Assembly: GCA_902778135.1 (NCBI GenBank)
Contig: CACYWP010000001.1
Span: 1-64,000 of the forward strand
Length of the DNA stretch: 64,000 bases
Source of the DNA: an uncultured Coriobacteriaceae bacterium
GTDB lineage: Bacteria; Actinomycetota; Coriobacteriia; Coriobacteriales; Atopobiaceae
Direction: 5' to 3'
Part shown: positions 32,865 through 41,104 of the stretch, in pieces
How positions within the stretch are numbered: the first letter of the stretch is position 1
Layout: the number at the start of each line of letters is the position of its first letter
The notes under the pieces: model-generated
The model's database searches: none
Told to the model about the DNA's origin: nothing
What the model saw: only the letters and a program-made list of their open reading frames with translations
Program-made: the position numbers and the translations under genes

Positions 32865-35054
32865 ATGCAATGGTTTAGCGATCAAGTGGAGGAACGCCGC
32901 CGTGCGGACCAGCAGCTCCTCGAGGACTCCTTTGCCAAGATCTCGGGCGTGGTTCTGGGAAAGAGAATCGCGGACAGGATCCACGACCAGCGCGTCATCG
33001 CGCAGAGTGCCATCGACGAGATCCTCAAGTACTACCACTGCAGGCCGACCGTGGTGCCGGATAGCATAGTGGATTCTGCAGAGCAGCTGGACTACAGCCT
33101 GCGTCCCCATGGCCTGATGTACCGTGATGTCGAGCTGACGCAGGGCTGGTACAAGGACGCATACGGCCCGATTCTCGCCTTCACGAAGGAGGGCGGCATA
33201 CCCGTGGCGCTGCTTCCCGGTCGCCTCTCCGGATACGTCTACACGGATCCCGACACGGGCAAGCCGACAAAGGTTGGCAAAGGGACCGCCGAGCTCTTTG
33301 ACACGGAGGCGGTCTGCTTCTACTATCCGCTTCCCCGAAAGAAGTTGGGCATTCCGGATCTTTTGCTCTACATGTGGCGCTGCATCTCGTACAGCGATTT
33401 GATTCTTTTGGCTGTGGCGACACTGGCGGTCACGCTTACGGGCATGTTCCTGCCGCGCATAACCAAGGTGCTGACCGGCCCGGTGCTTTCCAGCGGACGC
33501 AAGGATGCCCTCGTCGGCATCGCGATCTCTGTGGTCTGCATCTCGCTGTCCTCCCAGCTCATCGGAAGCGTGCGACAGCTGATCCAGGCCCGGTTGGATA
33601 CCAAGACCTCTCTGGGCGTGGAATCGTCCATGATGATGCGCCTGCTGAGCCTTCCCGCCGGATTCTTCCGGCAGTACAGCGCCGGCGAGCTGAAGAGTCG
33701 TGCCACGTCAGTCAATTCGCTCTGCACGATTCTGCTGGGCATGGTGCTCAACACGGGACTCACCTCGCTTTCCTCCCTGCTGTATGTCACGCAGATCTTC
33801 AGCTTTGCCCCAACGCTTGTCATTCCCTCGCTCGTCATCATCGTGGTGACGGTCGGATTCTCCATCCTGTCCTCCCTTACGCGGATACGCATCAGCAAGC
33901 GACAGATGGAAAACAACGCGATGGAATCCGGCATGAGCTACAGCATCATCTCCGGTGTGCAGAAGATCAAGCTGGCGGGTGCCGAGAAGCGCGTCTTTGC
34001 CAAGTGGCTGGATAGGTATGCCGACGAGGCGGCCATGCAGTACAACCCGCCGACCTTCATCAAGGTCAATTCCGTGATATCTTCTGCCATAGGCCTGCTC
34101 TCCAACATCGTGCTGTACGACCTTGCCGTGGAGGCGCAGATCTCGCCTTCCGAGTACTACGCCTTCACCTCGGCCTACGGAATGATGATGGGCTCCTTCA
34201 TGGGCCTGATGGGCGTGGCCCTCCAAGTGGCGCAGGTCAAGCCCATACTTGAGATGGCGGAGCCATTCCTCAAGACGGAGCCGGAGACGGCGGCGAAAAA
34301 GGAGATCGTCACCCAGATCTCTGGCAGGATCGAGCTGGACCACGTCTTCTTCCGCTACGACGAGGACTCTCCCTACGTGCTCAGGGACCTGTCGCTTAGG
34401 GTTCGACCCGGCGAGTACGTGGCCATCGTGGGCAGGACGGGCTGCGGCAAATCCACGCTGGTGCGGTTGCTGCTGGGCTTCGAGAAGCCAGAGAAGGGCG
34501 CCATATACTACGACAGCAGGGACATCGGCGGCCTCGACCTGCCCTCCCTGCGTCGCAAGATCGGGACCGTCATGCAGGACGCGGGACTGTTCCAGGGCAA
34601 CATCTACTCCAACATCGTGATCACCGCACCGGAGCTCTCCGTGGATGAGGCATGGGAGGCGGCGGAGACGGCAGGCATCGCAGACGACATCCGCGCCATG
34701 CCCATGGGAATGCACACGCTCATCTCCGAGGGGCAGGGTGGCATCTCTGGCGGGCAGCGCCAGCGTCTCATGATCGCCCGCGCCATCGCCCCAAAGCCGA
34801 AGGTGCTGATCTTTGACGAGGCCACGAGCGCCCTCGACAACCGCACGCAACGTCAGGTGTCCGAGGCGCTGGACACCATGGGTTGCACTCGTCTGGTAAT
34901 CGCTCACCGCCTGAGCACCATACGGCACTGCGACCGAATACTGGTGCTCGATGGCGGAAGAATCGTCGAAGATGGGTCCTATGAGGAGCTAATCGATCGC
35001 GGAGGGTATTTCGCGGAACTGGTGGAGCGGCAGCGGACGGATGCGTCTGCATAA
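32865..35054 (+). CDS. NHLM-type exporter: second ABC permease/ATPase
   Basis: 729 residues from the ATG at 32865, seven bases after GGAGG; the frame is open to a GTG at 32847. An N-terminal soluble domain (~150 residues, with an ISGVVLGKRIADRIHDQRV-like helical start; LMYRDVELTQGWY) precedes six spans and an ATPase with Walker A GRTGCGKST, ISGGQRQRLMIARAI and VLIFDEATSALD. There is no C39 cysteine motif, so it is the non-peptidase half. It probably forms a heteromeric ABC exporter with the upstream protein. A gap of 167 bases to the first peptide gene leaves room for a second promoter. Confidence 0.88.
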   Translation: MQWFSDQVEERRRADQQLLEDSFAKISGVVLGKRIADRIHDQRVIAQSAIDEILKYYHCRPTVVPDSIVDSAEQLDYSLRPHGLMYRDVELTQGWYKDAYGPILAFTKEGGIPVALLPGRLSGYVYTDPDTGKPTKVGKGTAELFDTEAVCFYYPLPRKKLGIPDLLLYMWRCISYSDLILLAVATLAVTLTGMFLPRITKVLTGPVLSSGRKDALVGIAISVVCISLSSQLIGSVRQLIQARLDTKTSLGVESSMMMRLLSLPAGFFRQYSAGELKSRATSVNSLCTILLGMVLNTGLTSLSSLLYVTQIFSFAPTLVIPSLVIIVVTVGFSILSSLTRIRISKRQMENNAMESGMSYSIISGVQKIKLAGAEKRVFAKWLDRYADEAAMQYNPPTFIKVNSVISSAIGLLSNIVLYDLAVEAQISPSEYYAFTSAYGMMMGSFMGLMGVALQVAQVKPILEMAEPFLKTEPETAAKKEIVTQISGRIELDHVFFRYDEDSPYVLRDLSLRVRPGEYVAIVGRTGCGKSTLVRLLLGFEKPEKGAIYYDSRDIGGLDLPSLRRKIGTVMQDAGLFQGNIYSNIVITAPELSVDEAWEAAETAGIADDIRAMPMGMHTLISEGQGGISGGQRQRLMIARAIAPKPKVLIFDEATSALDNRTQRQVSEALDTMGCTRLVIAHRLSTIRHCDRILVLDGGRIVEDGSYEELIDRGGYFAELVERQRTDASA

Positions 35055-35221
35055 CAGGGGGAATACAGCAAATAGGGGTTATTATATGAAGGATATGTGT
35101 AGAAACGTATGTAGGTGGGACATTGGCAACGAGCCAACGTACTAAAGGACAAGACCAAAACTCAAGGGCATAGTAGTGTCGCACGCAGATGAAATCGCGT
35201 GCGAGGAAGGGAGAAGGAACC

Positions 35222-35620
35222 ATGGCACGTAAGCTGAACATCACGCAGGAGATGGAGGACGCCCTGCGGAAGATGGACATCCCGCAGGAGAAGATCGCCG
35301 AGCTCAAGGAGATGGAGGTCGACGCCGACGTCGAGAGGCTCGACCTCGACGGCCTGGACGGCGTGAGCGGTGGCGGCGGCATCTACGGCGTCAAGAAATG
35401 GGCGCCGGACGACTGGAAGAACCCGATCTGGAACAACTGGACGTGGATCGAGGGAGCCAACTTCATCAAAGCTATCTACGATAGCTTCGGCGAGGATATC
35501 TGCATAGACGTGTGCAACGAGATGTTTTGCAAGTCATATGACTGGGAATACTATATACATAGCACCGACCCGGTCTATGCCGCGCTGTACATGTGGAGCA
35601 TTTGCTATTCCTTAGCGTAG
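35222..35620 (+). CDS. Exported peptide 1 with LDLDGLDGVSGG leader
   Basis: 132 residues; AGGGAGAAGGAA precedes the ATG. The leader (1-50) is helical and acidic: ITQEMEDALRKMDIPQEKI, then DADVERLDLDGLDGVSGG ending in a double glycine. It is not a Nif11 or nitrile-hydratase leader. The ~80-residue core is rich in aromatic residues (KKWAPDDWKNPIWNNWTWIEG) and carries a C-x3-C-x4-C cluster (ICIDVCNEMFC) and a late cysteine (ICYS). No maturation enzyme is encoded nearby. Likely cut and exported by the preceding ABC pair. The role (bacteriocin, signal) is unknown. Confidence 0.8.
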   Translation: MARKLNITQEMEDALRKMDIPQEKIAELKEMEVDADVERLDLDGLDGVSGGGGIYGVKKWAPDDWKNPIWNNWTWIEGANFIKAIYDSFGEDICIDVCNEMFCKSYDWEYYIHSTDPVYAALYMWSICYSLA

Positions 35621-35670
35621 CCTTGTGAATGCACACCCCGGTCTCAAGTATCGCAGAGTAGAACAACACC

Positions 35671-36042
35671 ATGACGAAGAAGTATGAATGGACCTCGGAG
35701 CTGGAGGACGCCCTGCGGAAGGCGAAGATTCCCGAGGAGAAGATCAACGAACTCAGAGAAAAGGGGCTCGACACCGACGTGGAGAAGCTCGACCTCGACG
35801 GCCTTGACGGAGTGAGCGGGGGAGCCAGCCTCGCTGACACAGACGAAGGATCGTTCTTTGATATGGCGATGATAATGTCGGATTCGATTGGCCTGGATGT
35901 TGCGGTTGACGTGATGGCCAGTATATATAATCTGGACGTCTCTTTCATGAGGGAGTACGCGAGGAAGTCCAACGGCAACGCGGCACAATACTGGTATGAC
36001 ATAACGCTGTTCTATTTCCGTGGCAAGACCCTCTACGCTTAA
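35671..36042 (+). CDS. Exported peptide 2 with LDLDGLDGVSGG leader
   Basis: 123 residues. The leader nearly repeats that of peptide 1 (LEDALRKAKIPEEKI, VEKLDLDGLDGVSGG). The core is distant but alignable in its middle: SDSIGLDVAVDVMASIY against YDSFGEDICIDVCNEMF of peptide 1, with every cysteine replaced. No cysteine at all, so if the two peptides act together, disulfide or thioether links are only in one. Ribosome-binding site weak. Confidence 0.78.
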   Translation: MTKKYEWTSELEDALRKAKIPEEKINELREKGLDTDVEKLDLDGLDGVSGGASLADTDEGSFFDMAMIMSDSIGLDVAVDVMASIYNLDVSFMREYARKSNGNAAQYWYDITLFYFRGKTLYA

Positions 36043-36064
36043 GCTGCAGAAAGGGATATGCATC

Positions 36065-36453
36065 ATGGCGAAGAAGCTGCGAATTACCAAAGAGATGGAA
36101 GACGCCCTGAGGAAGGCGACCCTGAGGAGGGCATCGCCGTGCTCAAGGAGAAGGAAATCGACACCGGCGTCGAGAAGCTCGACCTCGACAGCCTGGACCG
36201 CGTGAGCGGCGGCGGCATCTACGGCGTCAAGAAATGGGCTCCGGACGACTGGAAGAACCCGCTGTGGTACAACTGGACGTGGATCGAGGGAGCCAACTTC
36301 ATCAAGGGCATCTACGATAGCTTCGGCGAGGATATCTGCATAGACGTGTGCAACGAGATGTTTTGCAAGTCGTATGACTGGGAAGCGTATATACATGGCA
36401 CCGACCCAGTCTATGCCGCGCTCTACATGTGGAGCATCTGCTACTCCGCATAA
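36065..36453 (+). pseudogene. Exported peptide 3, leader frameshifted
   Basis: From the ATG at 36065 (AAGGGA 9 bases upstream) the leader begins normally (KKLRITKEMEDALRKA), then a 4-base deletion relative to peptide 1, near 36120, shifts the frame and this reading ends at 36205. The other frame contains EEGIAVLKEKEIDTGVEKLDL, DSLDRVSGG and a core almost identical to peptide 1 (only a few substitutions), with all four cysteines. An ATG at 36058 is in frame with the core, but it gives a scrambled leader start and sits only two bases from the AAGGG. Thus probably inactivated, or expressed at low level with an altered leader. Confidence 0.7.
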
Positions 36454-36501
36454 CCAGCCTGGTAATCGTACGCACAAGGCGACGACAGAGCAGGAGCCCG
36501 A

Positions 36502-36912
36502 ATGCGGGAAATGACCGTCAGCGCCACACCTGACCAGATCGAGCAGGTGGTGGACTTCGTAAACGAGCAGCTGGATACGCTCGGCTGCTCGGACGAGGTC
36601 CGCATTGACGTGGACGTGGCAATTGACGAGCTTCTGGGCAACATCGTCCAGTATGCATACGGCTCAGAGGGCGGAACGGTCACCGTGCGCGTGGACGCGC
36701 AAGAGGAGCCGCCGGCTGCGGCCATCACGTTCATGGATCACGGCGCGCCCTTCAATCCCCTGGCTCAGGAACAACCAAACACGACAGCCCTACCTGCGAG
36801 GGAGCGTCCCCTCGGCGGGTTGGGGCTTTTTCTTGCTCGAAAGCTCATGGACGAGCTCGACTACCGCTACCAGGACGGCCAGAACGTGCTGACCGCCAGG
36901 AAAGCGCTATAA
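36502..36912 (+). CDS. RsbW/SpoIIAB-like serine-kinase (GHKL ATP-binding)
   Basis: 136 residues with GCAGGAG before the ATG. GHKL ATP-binding motifs are clear: N-box DELLGNIVQYAYG (E43, N47), G1 MDHGAPFNPL (D79), G2 ERPLGGLGLFLARKLMDEL. Proteins of this type bind a sigma factor or other partner and phosphorylate a STAS antagonist. The gene just downstream encodes such a STAS protein and a PP2C-type phosphatase follows, so the three form a partner-switching set. No sigma factor gene is in the window. Confidence 0.88.
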   Translation: MREMTVSATPDQIEQVVDFVNEQLDTLGCSDEVRIDVDVAIDELLGNIVQYAYGSEGGTVTVRVDAQEEPPAAAITFMDHGAPFNPLAQEQPNTTALPARERPLGGLGLFLARKLMDELDYRYQDGQNVLTARKAL

Positions 36913-36940
36913 CGCACGCTAGACGAGGAGGAACGACACC

Positions 36941-37249
36941 ATGGCAATGGCTTCCATCGAAAGGCAGGGGGACACGCTGGTCGTCCAACCTCGTGGCCGC
37001 TTGGACACCGCCAAGACGCCACTTCTGGACCGGGAGCTGCAGCCCCATCTGGACGGAATAGACAACATCGTGATGGATTTCTCGCAGGTGGAGTACCTCG
37101 CTTCCAGCTGCCTGCGCCTGCTGCTGTGGCTTGAGCAGGAGATGGAGGGCCGCGGGGGCGAGGTGAAGCTGATTCATGCCGGCAAGCCCGTGCTAAGAAT
37201 CTTGGACCTGACGGGGTTCAGGGACGTCGTCCACGTAATCGAGGACTAA
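36941..37249 (+). CDS. STAS-domain anti-sigma-factor antagonist
   Basis: 102 residues, AGGAGG before the ATG. Single STAS domain: VQPRGRLDTAKTPLLDREL, then NIVMDFSQVEYLASSCLRLLLWL. The serine at S55 or S56 is where SpoIIAA/RsbV are phosphorylated. Expected to be phosphorylated by the kinase just upstream and dephosphorylated by the SpoIIE-like protein at 39038. Confidence 0.88.
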   Translation: MAMASIERQGDTLVVQPRGRLDTAKTPLLDRELQPHLDGIDNIVMDFSQVEYLASSCLRLLLWLEQEMEGRGGEVKLIHAGKPVLRILDLTGFRDVVHVIED

Positions 37250-37262
37250 GGAGCGAAACAAG

Positions 37263-39041
37263 GTGGTCCGGTTGAGGAGGATTCTGTCGTTTGTCCTGGC
37301 AGTTCTGCTGTTCTTGCCGTTGACCTGCTCTGTCGCCCTTGCGGACGAGGAGCGTCCCGTGCTGACGATCGGCGATGTCACCAATCGCTCATCCAAGCGC
37401 GTCGACGGGGAGAACCGACTCGGTCTCTGGAAGTCTCTGGAGGACAAGCTGGGCGTACAGATCAAGTATGTTCATCTGACGTCCGACGTCTACGCTTCCG
37501 GGTTGGCGAGCGGGAACCTGCCGGACCTCGTTGCCACCGACAACAACCTCTCTGCCATTCTGGAAAACGGCGTGGCGCTGAACGTCGAGCCGTACTTGGA
37601 GGAATACGTTCCCAACTTCCTCAACGGGGATGCCGGATTGACGTACAGCGTGTACAAGCAACTCCAAGGTGACGAGGGCGGCTTGTATTTCATTCCGGCA
37701 AGGATTGGCTACAACAACGTCGGGTTTACTGTCGGAAGCGCCTACCGCGGTTATGTCGTCCGCTGGGACTATTACAAGGAGCTTGGCTATCCTCCCATCC
37801 AGAACGAGGACGATTACCTCGACGTCCTCAGGCGGATGCACGAGAACCACCCGGTCACCGAGGAGGGCTATCCCACGTACCTCTACGGGGCAGGGGATCT
37901 TGATGGCTACGAAACGGCCTTCCGCTCCGAGCTCGATCTGGACTACTGGGCTGCCTACAAGTATCAGAACAACATCTTCACGAATGAGATATACGACGGC
38001 TACACGGATCCGGAGCATTCCATGTGGTGGGCGTCGATGGATTGGTTCAACAAGCTCTACCGCGCTGGGCGAGCGGACGGCTCCTTCGACATGGAGATAT
38101 TTACCCAAGCCAAGGAGCAATACACGGCCAAGCGCCGCCGTGGCCAGTATCTGGGACTCCCAAACGTCTACGAACCGCTCTATGACGAGACGGTGAAGAC
38201 GGACCCGGACACGCTCACCGGATATGCCATGGTCCCGACATCTGCCACCAATCTCTATACCAACGTCTATCAGATATTGGGGAACGGCTCTGCCTACATG
38301 TGGTTCGTCTCAGCGAACAGTCCGCACAAGGAGGAAGCCCTCAAGCTCATCAACTGTATGTGCGATCCGGACTTCCTTCGCGAGGTTTGCCTTGGCGAGA
38401 AGGGCGTTACCTGGGACTACGGAACGGACGGCGTGCCGAGGATGACAGAGTACGGCCAGGGACAGCTGGATGAGTTCAGGAAGAAGACGGCCTCCTCGGA
38501 CAACTACTTCGTGCAGTGGGGAAGCTTCAACGACCTGCCCAACAACTGGCCGATCCTGCGCGAGAACACGACGCATCCGGATGGATATCCCTTGGACTTC
38601 GTCACGACATCTCGCGAGTACGGGAAGGCGACTCTGACCAACAACATCGCCAAGGACATATGCGAGCACTATGAGGTGGAGCTACCCTTGGACGCCCACT
38701 ATAAGGCAGGCGGACTGGACTTTCGCAACGACTGCGGCGAGGCGCTCTCATCCTGCATCACCAGCCTAAACCGGGACCAGCTCCATATCCTCGAGAGTTC
38801 GGAAAGTGTCCTAAAGGACGTTAAGGTGGATTTGATTCTGGCCGAGACGGACGAGGAGTACGATGCGATCAGGGACGAGACGATTCAAGAGCTGATCGAA
38901 CTGGGTGAGCCAGAGGTGTTTGAGGCTTACCAGCAGAAGTGGGACGCTGCGGCGGCCGTCGTCGTCCCACTGGTTCGGGAGGCGCAGGTTGCGCATGGGA
39001 TCGAGCCCTATACACCGGAACAGTACGAGAGGAACCTATGA
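37263..39041 (+). CDS. Extracellular solute-binding protein, coupled to a phosphatase gene
   Basis: 592 residues from a GTG with AGGAG eight bases upstream. Signal peptide with hydrophobic core ILSFVLAVLLFLPLTCSVALA and cleavage near ADEE; there is a cysteine but no clear lipobox. The mature part has a type-1/LplA-like solute-binding pattern (PDLVATDNNLSAIL, NVEPYLEEYVPNFL, NSPHKEEALKLINCM). No permease or ATPase lies beside it. Its stop overlaps the start of the SpoIIE-like sensor by 4 bases, so it may sense a ligand for that protein rather than feed a transporter. Confidence 0.82.
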   Translation: MVRLRRILSFVLAVLLFLPLTCSVALADEERPVLTIGDVTNRSSKRVDGENRLGLWKSLEDKLGVQIKYVHLTSDVYASGLASGNLPDLVATDNNLSAILENGVALNVEPYLEEYVPNFLNGDAGLTYSVYKQLQGDEGGLYFIPARIGYNNVGFTVGSAYRGYVVRWDYYKELGYPPIQNEDDYLDVLRRMHENHPVTEEGYPTYLYGAGDLDGYETAFRSELDLDYWAAYKYQNNIFTNEIYDGYTDPEHSMWWASMDWFNKLYRAGRADGSFDMEIFTQAKEQYTAKRRRGQYLGLPNVYEPLYDETVKTDPDTLTGYAMVPTSATNLYTNVYQILGNGSAYMWFVSANSPHKEEALKLINCMCDPDFLREVCLGEKGVTWDYGTDGVPRMTEYGQGQLDEFRKKTASSDNYFVQWGSFNDLPNNWPILRENTTHPDGYPLDFVTTSREYGKATLTNNIAKDICEHYEVELPLDAHYKAGGLDFRNDCGEALSSCITSLNRDQLHILESSESVLKDVKVDLILAETDEEYDAIRDETIQELIELGEPEVFEAYQQKWDAAAAVVVPLVREAQVAHGIEPYTPEQYERNL

Positions 39042-40984
39042 GCCAGAACGAAAGAACGGCCGCAATGAAGCGGCAGTTCAAATCACTGAGGTTTCGCGTC
39101 CTGCTGCCGGTCATCCTCATGGCGGTGTTCGTAACCGCGTTGCTGAACACGCTGTACTCTCGCGCGTACATAAGAATGATCCTGCAGCGCGAGCAGGAAG
39201 TGAACACGGCCAGCTTCGACACGGTCTCCAATTCGATCGTCCCGCTCATCAACGCGTCGATAAACGAAGTCAGGGGCATCTTGTCGGACAATCGGGTGGC
39301 TTCCTACGCGAGACACCAATACTCCTCCGACGTGGAGCTCGTTCACGCAAGGATCAGGTGCAGAGATGCCCTCAAGTCGGAGATCGCAACGCGTGACAGG
39401 ATCTTTGGCCTGTTGTTCATGCGTGAGGACGGAAGCCTCTTCGGAACGCTTCCAAGGGCGAACCTCTTTGTGGACGACCCGCAGGACAATACGCTTCCGA
39501 AGGACATGAGGGAGCAGATCCTGAGCGTGCCTCTCGGCCAGACGATTTGGATCGGCCCGATCTCCGAGGCGGATATCTGCGGGTTTGAGAACGACGAGAT
39601 GTCGCAGAGCGTCATGATTGCCGCATGGAAGTCCGTGGACGTGAACTATGGCGCATGCTACGTGATGATGCTGATGGACGAGTCCATCTTTGACGACCTG
39701 TTTGCCCCGCTGCAGGACGGAAAGAGCGTCTGGCGCCTCTTTTCCGAGGACCAGACCGAGATCTGGCGCTCGGGCGGGGATGCGTGCTCGGACGCTGGCC
39801 AGCTCATCAGCGAAAGCAACAGCGGAGAGCTGTTCTACGACGAGAGCGGCTCTCCCATATGCTCCTTTTCCATGACGATGGAATCCCCCTCGTGGATACT
39901 CGTCCGCGAGGTGTCCATGGAAGGTTACGAGAAGCTGGTTTCCGGTGTCACTCGCTCGATGACCGTTCTGGGTGGGTTGGTGCTGCTGACCGTACTGGTC
40001 GTCTACCGTCTGTGGCTCAAGAGGTTCACGCGCCAATTCCAGTCGCTGCTCAACGGGATCGTGCGCATGGGCGAGGGCGACTTGGAGTCCACGACCTTTG
40101 AGCCCAGCTCCATTACAGAGTTCAAGCAGATGCAGGGGGAGATCAATCGGACCCGCATTGCCCTCGGCGAGCAGATGGAGACGATCCGCCGCATGGAGCG
40201 GGAGCAGATGGAGCAAGAGAACGCCAGGAGGGAGCAGGAGCGCATCGCCAAGGAGCTGGAGATGGCCAGGGATATCCAGGCGAGCGCGCTGCCGCAGACC
40301 TTCCCGGCGTTTCCGGATCGCACCGAGTTCGACCTCTTTGCCTCCATGACGCCGGCCAAGGAGGTCGGCGGTGACTTCTATGACTTCTTCCCTGTTGACA
40401 GCGACCATATTGCGCTGGTGATCGCAGACGTCTCGGGCAAGGGCATCCCCGCCGCGCTGTTCATGATGGCCTCCAGGACCCTGATTCGGAACGAGATGAT
40501 GGGCGGCTGCGACCCGGCGACCGCGCTGCAGCGGGCGAACCTCCAGCTCTGCGAGCGCAACGACTCCGGCATGTTCGTCACGGTGTGGCTGGCGGTGGTG
40601 GAGATCTCCACGGGCAAGGGCGTGGCCTGCAACGCAGGGCACGAGAACCCGGCCCTCCAGCGTGCCGGTGGTGAGTTCGAGCTCCTTGAATACCGGCATA
40701 ACCTCTTTGTCGGTGCCGTAAGCATGGCAAAGTACCAGAATCGAGAGTTCGAGCTCCATCCTGGCGACTGCGTGTTCGTCTACACCGACGGCGTGCCGGA
40801 GGCGATTGACGACTCGGAGAGCATGTTTAGCGAGGAGCGTCTGCTTGACGCGCTGAATCGGCATGCGGATGCGAGTCCCGAGGAGCTCGTCCACGCCGTG
40901 CATGAGGCGGTCGACCAGTTCGCGGGCGACGCGGCACAGTTCGATGACATCACCATGCTGTGCTTCAGGCTGAAGGGCGAGTAG
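39038..40984 (+). CDS. Membrane sensor with HAMP and SpoIIE/PP2C phosphatase domain
   Basis: 648 residues from the ATG at 39038 (ATGA overlap). TM1 at about 18-38, an extracellular region ~40-305, TM2 near SMTVLGGLVLLTVLVVYRLWL, then HAMP (IVRMGEGDLESTTFEPSS) and a short coiled coil (EQMEQENARREQERI). The PP2C_SIG phosphatase has D446 (VGGDFYDFF), D464 (IADVSGKGIPAALF) and YTDGVPEA. It should dephosphorylate the STAS protein on an extracellular cue, releasing a partner-switching output. Coupled upstream to a solute-binding protein. Confidence 0.88.
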   Translation: MSQNERTAAMKRQFKSLRFRVLLPVILMAVFVTALLNTLYSRAYIRMILQREQEVNTASFDTVSNSIVPLINASINEVRGILSDNRVASYARHQYSSDVELVHARIRCRDALKSEIATRDRIFGLLFMREDGSLFGTLPRANLFVDDPQDNTLPKDMREQILSVPLGQTIWIGPISEADICGFENDEMSQSVMIAAWKSVDVNYGACYVMMLMDESIFDDLFAPLQDGKSVWRLFSEDQTEIWRSGGDACSDAGQLISESNSGELFYDESGSPICSFSMTMESPSWILVREVSMEGYEKLVSGVTRSMTVLGGLVLLTVLVVYRLWLKRFTRQFQSLLNGIVRMGEGDLESTTFEPSSITEFKQMQGEINRTRIALGEQMETIRRMEREQMEQENARREQERIAKELEMARDIQASALPQTFPAFPDRTEFDLFASMTPAKEVGGDFYDFFPVDSDHIALVIADVSGKGIPAALFMMASRTLIRNEMMGGCDPATALQRANLQLCERNDSGMFVTVWLAVVEISTGKGVACNAGHENPALQRAGGEFELLEYRHNLFVGAVSMAKYQNREFELHPGDCVFVYTDGVPEAIDDSESMFSEERLLDALNRHADASPEELVHAVHEAVDQFAGDAAQFDDITMLCFRLKGE

Positions 40985-41104
40985 CTGCCATCGGAGGCGA
41001 TGACGGGGCAGTCGAATTGGCCCTTTTGGCACGCTTGGAGCCATTGCTGGCCATTCCCGATGAAATGACGGGCGAAGCGTGAGATAATCGGTGCCTGTAG
41101 GCCG

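Noticed and set aside
36065..36453. Programmed frameshift to make peptide 3
   Set aside because: No slippery sequence or pseudoknot is evident, and the paralogue has no such need; deletion is simpler.
39083..41044. 653-residue minus-strand frame
   Set aside because: Shadow of the SpoIIE-like sensor gene, with no coherent motif.
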